Shown here: in pieces, positions 7,865-17,223 of the stretch
Numbering within the stretch: position 1 is the first letter of the stretch
Layout of the letters: the number at the start of each line of letters is the position of its first letter
Origin: Streptosporangiales bacterium
GTDB lineage: Bacteria; Actinomycetota; Actinomycetes; Streptosporangiales; Streptosporangiaceae
Assembly (NCBI GenBank): GCA_009784565.1
Contig: WRBL01000004.1
Coordinates: forward strand, 1-51,231
Length of the DNA stretch: 51,231 nucleotides
Direction: 5' to 3'
The notes under the pieces: generated by a model
Databases searched by the model: none
What the model saw: the letters and a program-made list of their open reading frames with translations, nothing else
Told to the model about the DNA's origin: nothing
Translations under genes and position numbers: made by a program

Positions 7865-9306
7865 CGCTTCCGCTTCCCTTCCCCGCCGTCCTCGCGGCGG
7901 GCGGCGTCGGACTGTTCCTCCCGGAGGGCGGCCAGTTCCCGCCTCGCCTGGTCCCGCTCCTCTACGGCGCTGCGGGCTTCCTGGCGTGCGGTGGCAGCGT
8001 CGGCCGCCGCCTGGGCGGCCTTGTCGGCCGCGGCCTGGCGGGCCTGCTCGGCCTGGGCTGATTTCTCCGCAGCCGCCTCGCGCAGCGCGTCGGCGCGGGC
8101 CTGCAGCTGGCGGGCTTCGTCCCGTTCGTGGACGGCGGTGTCCCGGATCTCGATCGCCTCGGCCCGCTCGGCCTTCGCCTGGGCGGCGCTCTCCTGCGCG
8201 GCGTCCCGGGCAGCCTCGGCGACGGTGACGGCGGACAGCGCCTTCTGCCGAGCTTCCTCGGACCTGTCCCGCGCCGTCTCGGCCTTCTCCTTCGCCGCCT
8301 CCGCCGCCTGGCGCGCGGCCATCTCGGTCTGCCGGAGAGTGCTTTCGTGGGCCGCCTTGGTGCGGGCTTCGTCCCGTTCGTGAACGGCGGTGTCCCGGAT
8401 CTCGATCGCCTCGGCCCGCTCGGCCTTCGCCTGGGCGGCGCTCTCCTGCGCGGCGTCCCGGGCGGCCTCCGCGATGGTGACGGCGGACAGCGCCCGCTGC
8501 CGGGCCTGCTCGGCCTTGTCCCGCGCTTCTTCCGCCTTTTCCTTCGCAGCCTCAGCTGCCTTTCGGGCCGTCTTCTCGGTCTCCCGGAGCGTGCGCTCGT
8601 GCTCGGCCTTCGTGCGGGCTTCGTCCCGTTCGCGGACGGCGGTGTCCCGAGCTTCGATCGCCTCGGCCCGTTCCCGGAGCGCGTCGTTCCTCTCGGTCTC
8701 GGCGGCGGCCTGGGCGGTCTCGGCTTCCCGGGTCCGCGTGCGAGCGCGCTCGGCCTCGCCCTTCGAGGCGGCGGCGTCGGCAACGGCGTCGGCTTCGGCG
8801 TCCCGGGCGGTATCCCGTTCCCGGACGGCAGTCTCCGCCGCCGTCTCGGCGGCGGCCTGGGCGCGCTCGGCCTCGGCCTGGGCCTTGCGGGCGGCGGCGA
8901 CTTCCTCGGCGGCCGCGGCCTTCGCTGCGTCGATCCCGGCCTGCCGGTCCGCCTTGGCCTGAGCCACGTCGGCGGCGGCCTGGTCCAGCCGGGCCTGGAC
9001 GCCAGACGCGACCAGCTCGCCCGCCAGGCCGTCGGCGATCCGGCCGGCGTACGTCTCCAGGCGCTCCACCAGTTCCTCGGCGGCGGCTACGTCTCCCGAG
9101 ACGCCGCCCTGGGCCTTGCGGGCGGCACGGCCCTGCTTGGCCTTCTCGGCGCACTTCCTGGGCGGCGCGCAGTAGCTCCGTTTCCGCCCGCGGCCGGGAG
9201 TCTGGGGCACGGGATCGCCGCACCACTGGCACGGCCTGGTCGGCAGGTCCGGGGCATCGACGTCTTCGGGCGCTTCCCCGGCGGGTTCTGGCTGCGTCGT
9301 TGTCAT
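7861..9306 (-). CDS. Long alanine-rich coiled-coil protein with N-terminal Cys cluster; KfrA-like by architecture only
   Basis: CQWCGDPVPQTPGRGRKRSYCAPPRKCAEKAK followed by about 400 aa of heptad-type A/E/R sequence. Confidence 0.65.
   Translation of the reverse strand: MTTTQPEPAGEAPEDVDAPDLPTRPCQWCGDPVPQTPGRGRKRSYCAPPRKCAEKAKQGRAARKAQGGVSGDVAAAEELVERLETYAGRIADGLAGELVASGVQARLDQAAADVAQAKADRQAGIDAAKAAAAEEVAAARKAQAEAERAQAAAETAAETAVRERDTARDAEADAVADAAASKGEAERARTRTREAETAQAAAETERNDALRERAEAIEARDTAVRERDEARTKAEHERTLRETEKTARKAAEAAKEKAEEARDKAEQARQRALSAVTIAEAARDAAQESAAQAKAERAEAIEIRDTAVHERDEARTKAAHESTLRQTEMAARQAAEAAKEKAETARDRSEEARQKALSAVTVAEAARDAAQESAAQAKAERAEAIEIRDTAVHERDEARQLQARADALREAAAEKSAQAEQARQAAADKAAQAAADAATARQEARSAVEERDQARRELAALREEQSDAARREDGGEGKRKR
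8112..8867. repeat. 252-bp tandem repeats (84 codons) in the coiled-coil gene
   Basis: gggcttcgtcccgttcg recurs at 8112, 8364 and 8616 (period 252); first two units nearly identical, third diverged. Confidence 0.85.
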
Positions 9307-9330
9307 GATTCCACCCTACTCTAATTTCAG

Positions 9331-9358
9331 TATTTCCGGAAACAGAAATACGGAAATA
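9331..9358. promoter_or_regulatory. Inverted repeat TATTTCCG-12-CGGAAATA upstream of the coiled-coil gene
   Basis: 8-bp perfect arms in an AT-rich stretch just upstream of the start codon. Confidence 0.55.
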
Positions 9359-9490
9359 AATTTAGTAGTCCACAGTCGGCAACACACGTAATTTGACGAC
9401 CCTTGCTAGCCAGCTCCGTAGTTGCCTGTCGCAGGCCGACCCATGATGACTGTTTTCTTCAAGTGTCGTGTGTCGTCATGGCATGGGCAA

Positions 9491-9511
9491 CCCGGGCTCG
9501 ATGAGCCCGGG
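9491..9511. terminator. Hairpin CCCGGGCTC-gat-GAGCCCGGG
   Basis: 9-bp perfect arms, 3-nt loop, intergenic. Confidence 0.5.
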
Positions 9512-9659
9512 TCCCGGGACGGCGCGCCCGCGTCGTCACTGTCGTCACTCTGCCGACCGCAGTCAGCAGGCCGGCTGCGTCGACCTTTTGCCCGCTTTAT
9601 GCCCAATTTCGCATCCGGAAGGCTCGGTGTCGGCCCGGGAACGCCCCTGCGGGCCCTGG

Positions 9660-9977
9660 TCAGTCCTCGGCCGGGGCGGCGCCGTGGGCGTCGGCGATCT
9701 GGTCGATCGCGCGGGCCAGCTCGAAATCGGCCTCGGTCAGGCGGTTCCCGGCGTCGTGGGTGGTGACGGAAAACCGGATCCGCTGCCAGCGGAGGTCGAC
9801 GTCGGGGTGGTGGCCGAGCTCCCGCGCCTTGGCAGCCACGTAGGTGAGCAGGTGGACGCATTCGTGCCAGGTATGCGCGTACGTCCTGGCGATCGCGTTC
9901 CCGTCGCGGGCCCATCCGGGGAGCCCTGCGAGGCGGCGGGCGATCTCGTCATCGGTCAGCGGCACGGGCGTCGTCAT
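9660..9977 (-). CDS. 4a-hydroxytetrahydrobiopterin (pterin-4a-carbinolamine) dehydratase
   Basis: LPGWARDGNAIARTY, ELGHHPDVDLRWQRIRFSVTTHDAGNRLTEADFELARAID. Confidence 0.85.
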   Translation of the reverse strand: MTTPVPLTDDEIARRLAGLPGWARDGNAIARTYAHTWHECVHLLTYVAAKARELGHHPDVDLRWQRIRFSVTTHDAGNRLTEADFELARAIDQIADAHGAAPAED

Positions 9978-9985
9978 GACGCCGA

Positions 9986-11113
9986 TTATCCGATCCCGGC
10001 GAGGATCCCGGAAAGCTCTCGTCCCGCCCGCGTGCGGATCCACGGACGGGCTCTTTCCCGGATCCCGCCAAGCTCGCGGCGGAGCCGGGCCGATCCGGTG
10101 GCCGGGACCGTCTCCGCCGCCGCGGCGGTGATCTCCAGGACCCGGTGGGGGTCGGGGACCTGGGCGAGGGCCTGGGCCTGCCTGGCTGCGAACACGGCGT
10201 TGTCGCGTCTCGCTTCGGCCGGCATCGACTTCATGATCTGATCCCACAGCCCGGCCGCGTCGGCCGCGTCGGCCGGGGCACCGGTGCGGCCGTAGCAGGT
10301 AGCTCGCTGCACTTCGACGTAATGCGGAGTGCGGCGGCAGGCGTTGCCCCACGGATGCTCATCGTCGACCCGCCCGGTGAGGCCAGCTGCAGAATCCAGA
10401 AGCCGGTCGGCAACGGCCCGGTTTCCGAGCATGGCCTCACCCTGGGCCTGGTGCTGGAGGGCGAGGATCCGGCACTTGGCCGGGAGCTGCCGTTCGCCGG
10501 CGAGCGCGGCCTGCGCGTAGTCGGTGACTGCGCGGCCATTGCCGCTGTCGAGCGCCAGCATGGCCTTGTTGGTCAGCGCGTAGCTCACCAGTTCCGGGCT
10601 GCCGGAACGGTGGGCGAGGCTGAGCGTGATGTCACGCCACCGGGCCGAGGACGTCAAGTCGCCGGCGTCCTGGTGCAGCCAGCCGAGCAAAGCGGCGTAG
10701 GCGGCGCCGGTATCGAGAAGACCTGGGCGGACTGCCGCGTCGGCCCGTGAGGCAAGGTCCATGAGCAGCTCAGTCTGGGCCTGGACCGTGGGAATCAGGT
10801 TCTTCGGCCCAAGGAACATGTCGGCGGAGTAATGGCCGGCGAGCTGGGTCCGGAAATACGACACGAGTTCGGGTGCCACGGGTTCCTCCGGGTCACGCGG
10901 CGAGGGCGGGGGCGCGGCGGCGGCCTGGATGATCTCGCCGCCGGCGCTGAGCGCCTCGTCCAGGTGCCGGGCAATGTCCGCCCCGTAAGGCTTGCGGTCG
11001 CGGAGCACCTTGGACAGATAGCTGGGGTCGTATCCCGCAGACCGCGCCAGGGCGCGGACCCCGAGGCCGCGCACCTCCATGTACTGCCGCACGACCTCGC
11101 TGAAGCCGCTCAT
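9986..11113 (-). CDS. XRE-family regulator with helical/TPR-like C-terminus
   Basis: SEVVRQYMEVRGLGVRALARSAGYDPSYLSKVLRDRKP HTH followed by helical repeats. Confidence 0.8.
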   Translation of the reverse strand: MSGFSEVVRQYMEVRGLGVRALARSAGYDPSYLSKVLRDRKPYGADIARHLDEALSAGGEIIQAAAAPPPSPRDPEEPVAPELVSYFRTQLAGHYSADMFLGPKNLIPTVQAQTELLMDLASRADAAVRPGLLDTGAAYAALLGWLHQDAGDLTSSARWRDITLSLAHRSGSPELVSYALTNKAMLALDSGNGRAVTDYAQAALAGERQLPAKCRILALQHQAQGEAMLGNRAVADRLLDSAAGLTGRVDDEHPWGNACRRTPHYVEVQRATCYGRTGAPADAADAAGLWDQIMKSMPAEARRDNAVFAARQAQALAQVPDPHRVLEITAAAAETVPATGSARLRRELGGIRERARPWIRTRAGRELSGILAGIG

Positions 11114-11255
11114 AGTTTGCCGTTCGCTCGGGAGGGGGCTGGTGTGGACCTGTGGACCCGCCTCCGGATGGCCACAGGTCCACACTCCCCAAGCTACTGC
11201 GGGACAGGGCAGGCTGACTGGCGTTGGGTGACATACATGAGACGGGACGTGACCA

Positions 11256-11462
11256 ATGATCTGCCGCACCTGCGGCGCCGACATCGCCTACGACGGCCCG
11301 GCGCTGTTCATCAGCAGGGTAACCGGACTCGGCTACCTGGCCCCGGTCGTTCATTCCGACACCGGGCAGGAAGCCGGGACCGACGGCCACACCGCTGCCC
11401 TGACGTTTCGCGCGGCGTTCGACACCCCGCCTCCGGGCCTCGGTCGGCTGGCGGCGGCGTGA
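11256..11462 (+). CDS. Hypothetical small protein with CxxC
   Basis: ORF starting MICRTCGAD, overlapping the next GTG start. Confidence 0.45.
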   Translation: MICRTCGADIAYDGPALFISRVTGLGYLAPVVHSDTGQEAGTDGHTAALTFRAAFDTPPPGLGRLAAA

Positions 11463-12073
11463 ACGCCGAGCGTCTACCCGTCTTCCTCTGGGACTCGGGC
11501 TCCGCGTGCGGCGTCACCGACGACCCGCAGGCCGCCGCCCGGCACGCGGAGCGCTTCGTCCGCGACGGCCAGGAGGCTCGTGTCGAGCAGGCGATCAGCA
11601 TGGTGGACCAGGGGCTGGAGCGCTCCTACCTCCGGACCGGAGACGCACACGTCGGGCGGCCCGGGCCCGGGGGCATCGTCCTGTGGCAGCCTGCGGCCGG
11701 GACCGGCGGCGTCCCCGGCTGGATGCCTCCCGCCGGCGAGGGCGCCAAGCCCACGGTCGCCCAGCTCGGCATCGATCCTGGTGCGCAGCGGTGGGAGCGG
11801 TCCGGACCGGATGATGCTGCCATCGAGATTGCTTTCCCCGAGAATCCGGGCCGCTGGGAGCGAGGCGACTGGGTGCTCATGCGGGTAGACGGCGACGCCG
11901 ACGGCCGGGTGCTCGTGTTCAGCCGCCTCGAGTGGGAGTGCTTCATCGACGGGGCCCGCAAGGGCGAGTTCAACGACGCCGTCGACCAGATCTCCGGGCG
12001 GGACCTGCCCGTCCCGCCCGGCACCCGGGGCAACCTCCCCGGGAACCCGCTAACCGAAGGAGTAGCACCATGA
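11459..12073 (+). CDS. Protein with DUF397-like C-terminus
   Basis: DGDADGRVLVFSRLEWECFIDGARKGEFND resembles DUF397; GTG start overlapping the upstream stop. Confidence 0.55.
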   Translation: MNAERLPVFLWDSGSACGVTDDPQAAARHAERFVRDGQEARVEQAISMVDQGLERSYLRTGDAHVGRPGPGGIVLWQPAAGTGGVPGWMPPAGEGAKPTVAQLGIDPGAQRWERSGPDDAAIEIAFPENPGRWERGDWVLMRVDGDADGRVLVFSRLEWECFIDGARKGEFNDAVDQISGRDLPVPPGTRGNLPGNPLTEGVAP

Positions 12074-12267
12074 ACGACCTGCCCCAGGCTATCTGGCGGA
12101 AGGCTTCTCTCAGCGCGCACAACGGCGGCTGCGTGGAGGTCGCCGCCTTGCACGGAAGCGTGGGCGTCCGGGACAGCCGTCGGCCGGAGGACGGAGCGCA
12201 TGTCGTGCCCGCGGCGACGTTCGCCGGGTTCCTCGCCGACGTGCGAGGCGGCCGGTTCAGTTCCTGA
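12070..12267 (+). CDS. DUF397 domain protein
   Basis: WRKASLSAHNGGCVEVAALHGSVGVRDSRRPEDG pattern typical of DUF397. Confidence 0.8.
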   Translation: MNDLPQAIWRKASLSAHNGGCVEVAALHGSVGVRDSRRPEDGAHVVPAATFAGFLADVRGGRFSS

Positions 12268-12391
12268 CCCGCAGGCCTCGCCGTGGCGGGTTGGCGGAAA
12301 GCCAGCTGCAGCCGCAAGTGAAACCCTGCCTGTCCCGCCCGGGCGGATGCGCCCGGGCGGGACAGGCAGCCCAAGTACGAGGAAAAAGGAC

Positions 12392-13051
12392 ATGATCAGG
12401 CTCTCGGGAGACGCGGCCGAGGAACGGCTTAACCGGGCGTGGGACACGATCCTGGCCCGGGATCCGGCGGACCAGGAAATCATCCACGTGCTGGCCGAGC
12501 CGTCGCCGGAACCGGAATGGATCGCCGGATTCGGGCCGTTCCGGGCCTGGGCTGACGACGGCGAGCGGGCCAGCGGCAAGGTGTGGGAGATGTTCGCCGC
12601 CATCGCCGGGACGTGGCCGTACATCGCCGGTGCCCGCCGCGCCGCAGCGGCCGGGATACCGAACACCCGGATCCTGGTTCTCCGCCAGGACCGCCTGGAG
12701 TCCGCGCCGGCATGGTTCCGGTACCTGGCCCTGGTGCATCTCCCGGGGATCTCCGCGATGTCCGGCGAGGACCTGTACCTCGTCCGGGCGGAGGACTGCC
12801 GGGCAGCGGGCCTGGCGGTCCGCAATCACGACGTCAATCTCTTCGGCGCCGCCGGGGCGATGACCGCCGGGGGCGACAACGGGGATGTCGAATGGCGGGC
12901 GTTCGTCGACGAAGTCCAGGATCCCGAACTGTTCCGCCAGGAGCACGACTACCTCACCGCCGTGCGCGCCTTCACCGCCCGGCACGGCGTCCTGATCGCC
13001 CTCCCGTCCTCGCTCCAGCTGGCCGCCAGGCCGGCGAAGACGGGCCGCTAA
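12392..13051 (+). CDS. DUF6879-like protein
   Basis: 220-codon ORF following DUF397; AWFRYLALVHLPGISAMSGEDLYLV-type C-terminal region; family from memory. Confidence 0.5.
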   Translation: MIRLSGDAAEERLNRAWDTILARDPADQEIIHVLAEPSPEPEWIAGFGPFRAWADDGERASGKVWEMFAAIAGTWPYIAGARRAAAAGIPNTRILVLRQDRLESAPAWFRYLALVHLPGISAMSGEDLYLVRAEDCRAAGLAVRNHDVNLFGAAGAMTAGGDNGDVEWRAFVDEVQDPELFRQEHDYLTAVRAFTARHGVLIALPSSLQLAARPAKTGR

Positions 13052-13174
13052 GCCTTCCCCTGGCATCCGGCCCGGGGGCAGCGTGTCGGTCGGCTGCGAT
13101 GGATCGGGACTTCGTCATAATCGACATCACCGCAGGCAGCGGGGCGCCGTATGTATTTCGGGAGGGGACCTGCC

Positions 13175-13315
13175 ATGGGACGAAGCACTCCGATGGACCA
13201 CGAAGCGGCCGACCGCATCTCGGCGGCCGCCGACCGCGACCCGGGCAGCCCGACCGCCGAGAGCGGGTTCGACGACCGGGCGCAGGACGCCGCCGACCGG
13301 AACGACAGCGCGTAA
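13175..13315 (+). CDS. Small SMP-like acidic protein
   Basis: MGRSTPMDHEAADRISAAADRDPGSPTAESGFDDRAQDAADRNDSA. Confidence 0.45.
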   Translation: MGRSTPMDHEAADRISAAADRDPGSPTAESGFDDRAQDAADRNDSA

Positions 13316-13328
13316 TCCGGGGCGCGGC

Positions 13329-13604
13329 CTACACGTCCAGCTCGGCCGGCGGCACGATCTTCGCCGTGTCGTAGTGGAACCATCCGTCGCGGATCACCCC
13401 GGACTCGCCCCACGCCAGCCGGACGATCCAGCCCCGTCCTCGGCGCTGCCAGGGGCCGATCCAGCACAGCGCCCAGGATCCGTCGCTGAACCTGACCATC
13501 AGTCGCGGGGTGCGAGGCGGGATCTCCGGGTCCGACCGGCGCGGCTCGGCGCGCTCGAGGTCGGGGCCGGCCCGGCGGGGCGGGCCGGGAGAGAGGTAGC
13601 TCAC
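13329..13604 (-). CDS. Hypothetical protein
   Basis: ORF overlapping the 5-prime-adjacent gene by 4 nt, same strand. Confidence 0.45.
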   Translation of the reverse strand: MSYLSPGPPRRAGPDLERAEPRRSDPEIPPRTPRLMVRFSDGSWALCWIGPWQRRGRGWIVRLAWGESGVIRDGWFHYDTAKIVPPAELDV

Positions 13605-13822
13605 CGCCTGGCCCGGGACCGTTTTGCCAGTGCGATGCGGATTTCCAGGATGATCCCGATGATCGTGAAGCCGGCCGCGTCCCAGGCCAGCCAGCGGGCG
13701 AGCGCCGGGCTGGCGGGCACGGCGCGGGCGGCGGCGATGACCAGGACCGTGGTCACGATGGCGCAGGTGTAGGCCGTCGCGGTCGTCTCTGTCGCCTGCT
13801 CGGGTTCGGCCATCCGCCTCAT
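13601..13822 (-). CDS. Small membrane protein
   Basis: Hydrophobic segments AIVTTVLVIAAARAV and AGFTIIGIILEIRIAL; ATG overlaps the integrase stop. Confidence 0.5.
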   Translation of the reverse strand: MRRMAEPEQATETTATAYTCAIVTTVLVIAAARAVPASPALARWLAWDAAGFTIIGIILEIRIALAKRSRARR

Positions 13823-14820
13823 CTCCGGGTGTCGCGGCGGCGCCGGTAGGCGCGGATCTCGCCGTCGGCGATCTTGTCGGCGAGCTCGGCGTAGACCTGG
13901 GTGGTCGTGGCGGAGGCGTGGCCGAGGCGCTTGCGCACCACTTCGATCGGGACGCCGCTGTTGACGAGCTCGGTGGCGTGCGCGTGGCGCAGCTGGTGCA
14001 TGCCGGCGTCGACGCCGGACAGCTCGCAGTAGTGCGTCCACCGGTTGTGGGCGGCGTCGTAGGACAGCGGGCCGCCGGTGCCGTTGATGCTGGCGCGGAA
14101 CAGCGGGCCGGAGGTGTACCCGGTCCGGGCCAGGTACAGGCGCAGCAGCGCGAGGTAGCCGCGGTCGTCCAGCAGCACGGTGCGGACCGTCCCGCCCTTG
14201 CCGTGGATCCGGACGTGCTCGTCGTCCAGCGTGAGGTCCAGGTCGTCGACGTAGATCCCGCACGCCTCCTCGGCGCGGGACCCGGTGGCGTACATGGTCT
14301 CGAACAGCACCCGGTCCCGGAGCACGGCGAGCGGGACGTCCTTGCGGGGCCGGCGCGAGCAGATCGCGGCCAGCACGGCCTGGACGTCGTCCTCGGCGGC
14401 GGGCCGGGGGAGGGTCCTCGGGACGGTGACGGTGTCGATGCGGTCCATCGGGCTGGCGTCCAGGAGGTCGTGGCGGACGGCCCACTGGCAGAAGGCGGCG
14501 ACGGCGGCGCGCTTGCGCTTGCGGGTGGCCGGGGCCTGGCCGGCGATCGCGGCGAGGAAGGCGCGCACCGGCGCCGCGGTGATATCGGCCGGGCCGCCGT
14601 CGTGGTGGGCGGCGAACTGGATCAGGTCGCTGCGGTAGGCGCGGATCGTGTTGCGCGGCTTGTTGGCGTTCTTCCGGTCGGCGAGGAAGTCGTCGACCGG
14701 CGCGGCGAGCGGGTGGCCGGGCAGCGCCTCGAGGACGGTCCTCTCGGACCGCGTACCCGGGGTTGCCTGATAACCGGCGAACGAAGGTCCGGGGCGGCGG
14801 GGCGCGGTCGCAGGCGGCAT
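13819..14820 (-). CDS. Tyrosine recombinase/integrase (XerC/D-like)
   Basis: ATGSRAEEACGIYVDDLDL, HQLRHAHATELVNSGVPIEVVRKRLGHASATTTQVYAEL. Confidence 0.85.
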   Translation of the reverse strand: MPPATAPRRPGPSFAGYQATPGTRSERTVLEALPGHPLAAPVDDFLADRKNANKPRNTIRAYRSDLIQFAAHHDGGPADITAAPVRAFLAAIAGQAPATRKRKRAAVAAFCQWAVRHDLLDASPMDRIDTVTVPRTLPRPAAEDDVQAVLAAICSRRPRKDVPLAVLRDRVLFETMYATGSRAEEACGIYVDDLDLTLDDEHVRIHGKGGTVRTVLLDDRGYLALLRLYLARTGYTSGPLFRASINGTGGPLSYDAAHNRWTHYCELSGVDAGMHQLRHAHATELVNSGVPIEVVRKRLGHASATTTQVYAELADKIADGEIRAYRRRRDTRR

Positions 14821-14921
14821 GGGGCCACCCTAGCGTTTCTTGCCCGATAACGTTAGTTATCTGGCAACTGAAAACCTGGCGTGTACCGGTCGCATCCTGC
14901 GGGGGAGTCCTTACCTTGCGG

Positions 14922-14939
14922 CTCGCCGTAGCTATAGGA
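14922..14939 (+). repeat. 18-bp motif CTCGCCGTAGCTATAGGA, copy 1
   Basis: Exact second copy at 22820-22837. Confidence 0.85.
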
Positions 14940-15346
14940 ATCGCCGGATGGGGCGAAAGATGGCCAGGTGACGAGAGGGTCATAATTTACCCATGATCAT
15001 TTCGTCTACGTCAGTTGAACGATGTTCCGTACAACTTGCCGTGCAAGTTTCATATCACGGACCCCGGCCCTTTTCCGTTCGGGCCGGGCGCCCGCCAAGC
15101 GGGCGGTCGTGCGGTTCTTACCGCTGCCGTGCGGCCGCCCGCGCCAACCTCGCCGGGAACGTCCCGCGCGGCCGGTGCCAGTTACGTACACCAGCAGGCG
15201 CACGCCCCGCGGCCGTGCGGGACCCGGCGGGGGAAGGGCCGGGACATTCAGGCCAGCGCCGGGGACGATATCGACTGACCGCCGGTCATGGACGGCGGGG
15301 CTCCGGCCCCGGTGCCTGACGGGTCCCCCGGACCGGCCGCACGGTC

Positions 15347-15435
15347 CCGTCAAGTGGCGGCCGCGCCCGCGCGGCCGGTCCGGGAAAAATCGCGGGGTGC
15401 CTATTTTTCCCGGACTCCGAAGGACCACTTGACGG
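15347..15435. repeat. Nested inverted repeats: CCGTCAAGTGG/CCACTTGACGG around GTCCGGGAAAAAT/ATTTTTCCCGGAC
   Basis: Outer arms 15347-15357 and 15425-15435; inner arms 15378-15390 and 15403-15415; all perfect. Confidence 0.85.
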
Positions 15436-15543
15436 AGCGGACCGCACTTGACCATTGAGGGTCCGGGTAAGGGATTGCCGTTTATCCCCTTATCCGACAG
15501 CCAGCCGGGTTTTGGGGTTAGCCGTGCCATCCCGCGAGACTGG

Positions 15544-15972
15544 CTACACGCCGCCGCCGGTCATGGCTTCCCGGATGCGGTAGATGGTCGGGCGGCTGAT
15601 ACCGGTTTCGGTGCTGACCTGGTTGACGTTCGCGCCCGCGCGCAGAGCGTAGCGGACGATGGCGTCGCGCCCGGCAGTGGCGGCCTTGTAGGCGCGCATC
15701 CGCTGGAGGGCCTGGTCCATGTCGGCGGGTCCTTCCTCAACGTGTGCGCCCCACTGGCCGCTGTCGTAGATCCACCTGCGAGTCCTGGTCCAGCCGCGGG
15801 CTTTCAGGAGCGCGTCGGCGCGTGCCTCGTCCAGCTGCCCGCGTGCGTCCTGCCCGGGGTCGGCCGGGGTGACATCCAGATCGGGACGCAGGGGATCGAG
15901 GCCGTGGATGGTGATTCCGGGGTCTTCTCCCCGCGGATTGCCTGCGGTGACGGCGAACGCGATCGTGGCCAT
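15544..15972 (-). CDS. Putative HTH DNA-binding protein
   Basis: C-terminal RDAIVRYALRAGANVNQVSTETGISRPTIYRIREAM resembles a resolvase-type HTH. Confidence 0.6.
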   Translation of the reverse strand: MATIAFAVTAGNPRGEDPGITIHGLDPLRPDLDVTPADPGQDARGQLDEARADALLKARGWTRTRRWIYDSGQWGAHVEEGPADMDQALQRMRAYKAATAGRDAIVRYALRAGANVNQVSTETGISRPTIYRIREAMTGGGV

Positions 15973-16012
15973 GGCCCGCTCCTGCCCGGGTAGCCTTGCC
16001 TGTCTTCTCATA

Positions 16013-16039
16013 TTTTACATGACCGTTTTTTACATGTAA
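16013..16039. promoter_or_regulatory. Direct repeat TTTTACATG and palindrome TTACATGTAA
   Basis: TTTTACATG at 16013-16021 and 16028-16036, TTACATGTAA at 16030-16039, upstream of the HTH gene. Confidence 0.5.
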
Positions 16040-16107
16040 GGATTGATACGAATTTGCGCCCTCGTTTCTCCGTGATTGCCCGTAGCCAACGTGCTGGGGC
16101 ATCGCGG

Positions 16108-16368
16108 TTACCCTGCGGCCGGGCCTTCTTCTTCCCGGCCCGGCTTCGGGAAGATGGTCATCACGTCCCAGTAGGGGGCTCGGGCGGCCTGGACTATGCG
16201 GGCGAACGTCTCGGTGTCCATGCCGCCGTGGCTCCAGAGCTGCGCGGCGCGGAAGTGCTCGCCGACCGTGATCGTTGAGGCCATCCATCCTTCTTTGAGC
16301 AGGTCCTCGGTGAGCTTTCGCGCGGCATGCTGCTGCTTGGCCGTCAGTTCGTTCCACCGGTTCGCCAT
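16108..16368 (-). CDS. Hypothetical protein
   Basis: 86-aa ORF MANRWNELTAKQQHAARKL... Confidence 0.5.
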   Translation of the reverse strand: MANRWNELTAKQQHAARKLTEDLLKEGWMASTITVGEHFRAAQLWSHGGMDTETFARIVQAARAPYWDVMTIFPKPGREEEGPAAG

Positions 16369-16429
16369 GTGCGGGCTTCCTTTCCCTCGGGCTTCCTGGC
16401 CTGGGGGACGGGATATCGGCCCGGGAGGT

Positions 16430-17194
16430 TCAGCCGCCGGGGTGGACGGGCGGCTGGGTGGTCTCGCCGTACAGCCAGCCGATCGTGGTGACCACGGCGT
16501 CGGCGTAGCCGGGGGAGTGGTCCCCGTGCCGGTAGCCCCCGGGCTGGAGGTGTTCCTCGGCGGCCAGCTGCTCGCGGCGCATGTCCTGGTCGCTGGGGAG
16601 GCCTTCGGGCGCCGGGTGGGTGCAGGCGCCGGGGCCGGGGTGGTCCATGGGCGGGGCGGCGCGGCCGCCGGAGGCCCAGGCGAGGGTGGCGATGACGCCG
16701 GCGTGCCAGCCGGGGCCGGATCCCCATCCGGCGGTGTCGCCGGCGCTGGCCTGCCGGGTGGCCCGGGTGAGGGTGCCGGCGATGTCGTCGGCGGTGCGGA
16801 CGACGGGGCCGCGTCCGCCGGTCAGGTCGCCGGGCTGGGTGCCTGCGGTGTAGACGGGCGGCTGGTCGGTGATCCCGGCCAGCCATTCCAGTACCTCGAG
16901 GACGTCGCGGGCCTGGCTGATCTTCTCGTCTGTCTCCTTGCTCCAGGGGGTGGACTGCAGGTAGCGGCTGCAGGCGCTGATCTCGGCGCCGATGGCCGCT
17001 CGCCAGATCGCCGGCGGGGCCGGGGTGCGGGTGAACGGGGCCTCGGCCGACTGGCCGAGGGCCCAGTCGATCGTGTCGCCGATCAGGGTGTCCGCCGGGG
17101 CGCCGGTGCGTTCGGCGGCGTCGCGGGCGGCCTGGTCTGCGTCGGCGCGGACGGCCGCGACGTGGCGGCCGGGGCGGGTTACTGCACTGGTCAC
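16430..17194 (-). CDS. Hypothetical protein downstream of relaxase
   Basis: GTG start; coherent ORF in the relaxase operon. Confidence 0.5.
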   Translation of the reverse strand: MTSAVTRPGRHVAAVRADADQAARDAAERTGAPADTLIGDTIDWALGQSAEAPFTRTPAPPAIWRAAIGAEISACSRYLQSTPWSKETDEKISQARDVLEVLEWLAGITDQPPVYTAGTQPGDLTGGRGPVVRTADDIAGTLTRATRQASAGDTAGWGSGPGWHAGVIATLAWASGGRAAPPMDHPGPGACTHPAPEGLPSDQDMRREQLAAEEHLQPGGYRHGDHSPGYADAVVTTIGWLYGETTQPPVHPGG

Positions 17195-17223
17195 GCCGGT
17201 ACGGTACCGGCCGGGGCCGGCGG

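Larger units (their letters stand above)
14840..15540. other. About 0.7-kb non-coding region dense in inverted repeats (candidate ori/oriT/att)
   Basis: No convincing ORF on either strand; nested perfect inverted repeats. Confidence 0.55.

Noticed and set aside
8128-9324. 398-aa plus-strand Leu/Gly-rich ORF opposite the coiled-coil gene
   Set aside because: Shadow ORF; repeat structure explained by the coiled-coil frame.
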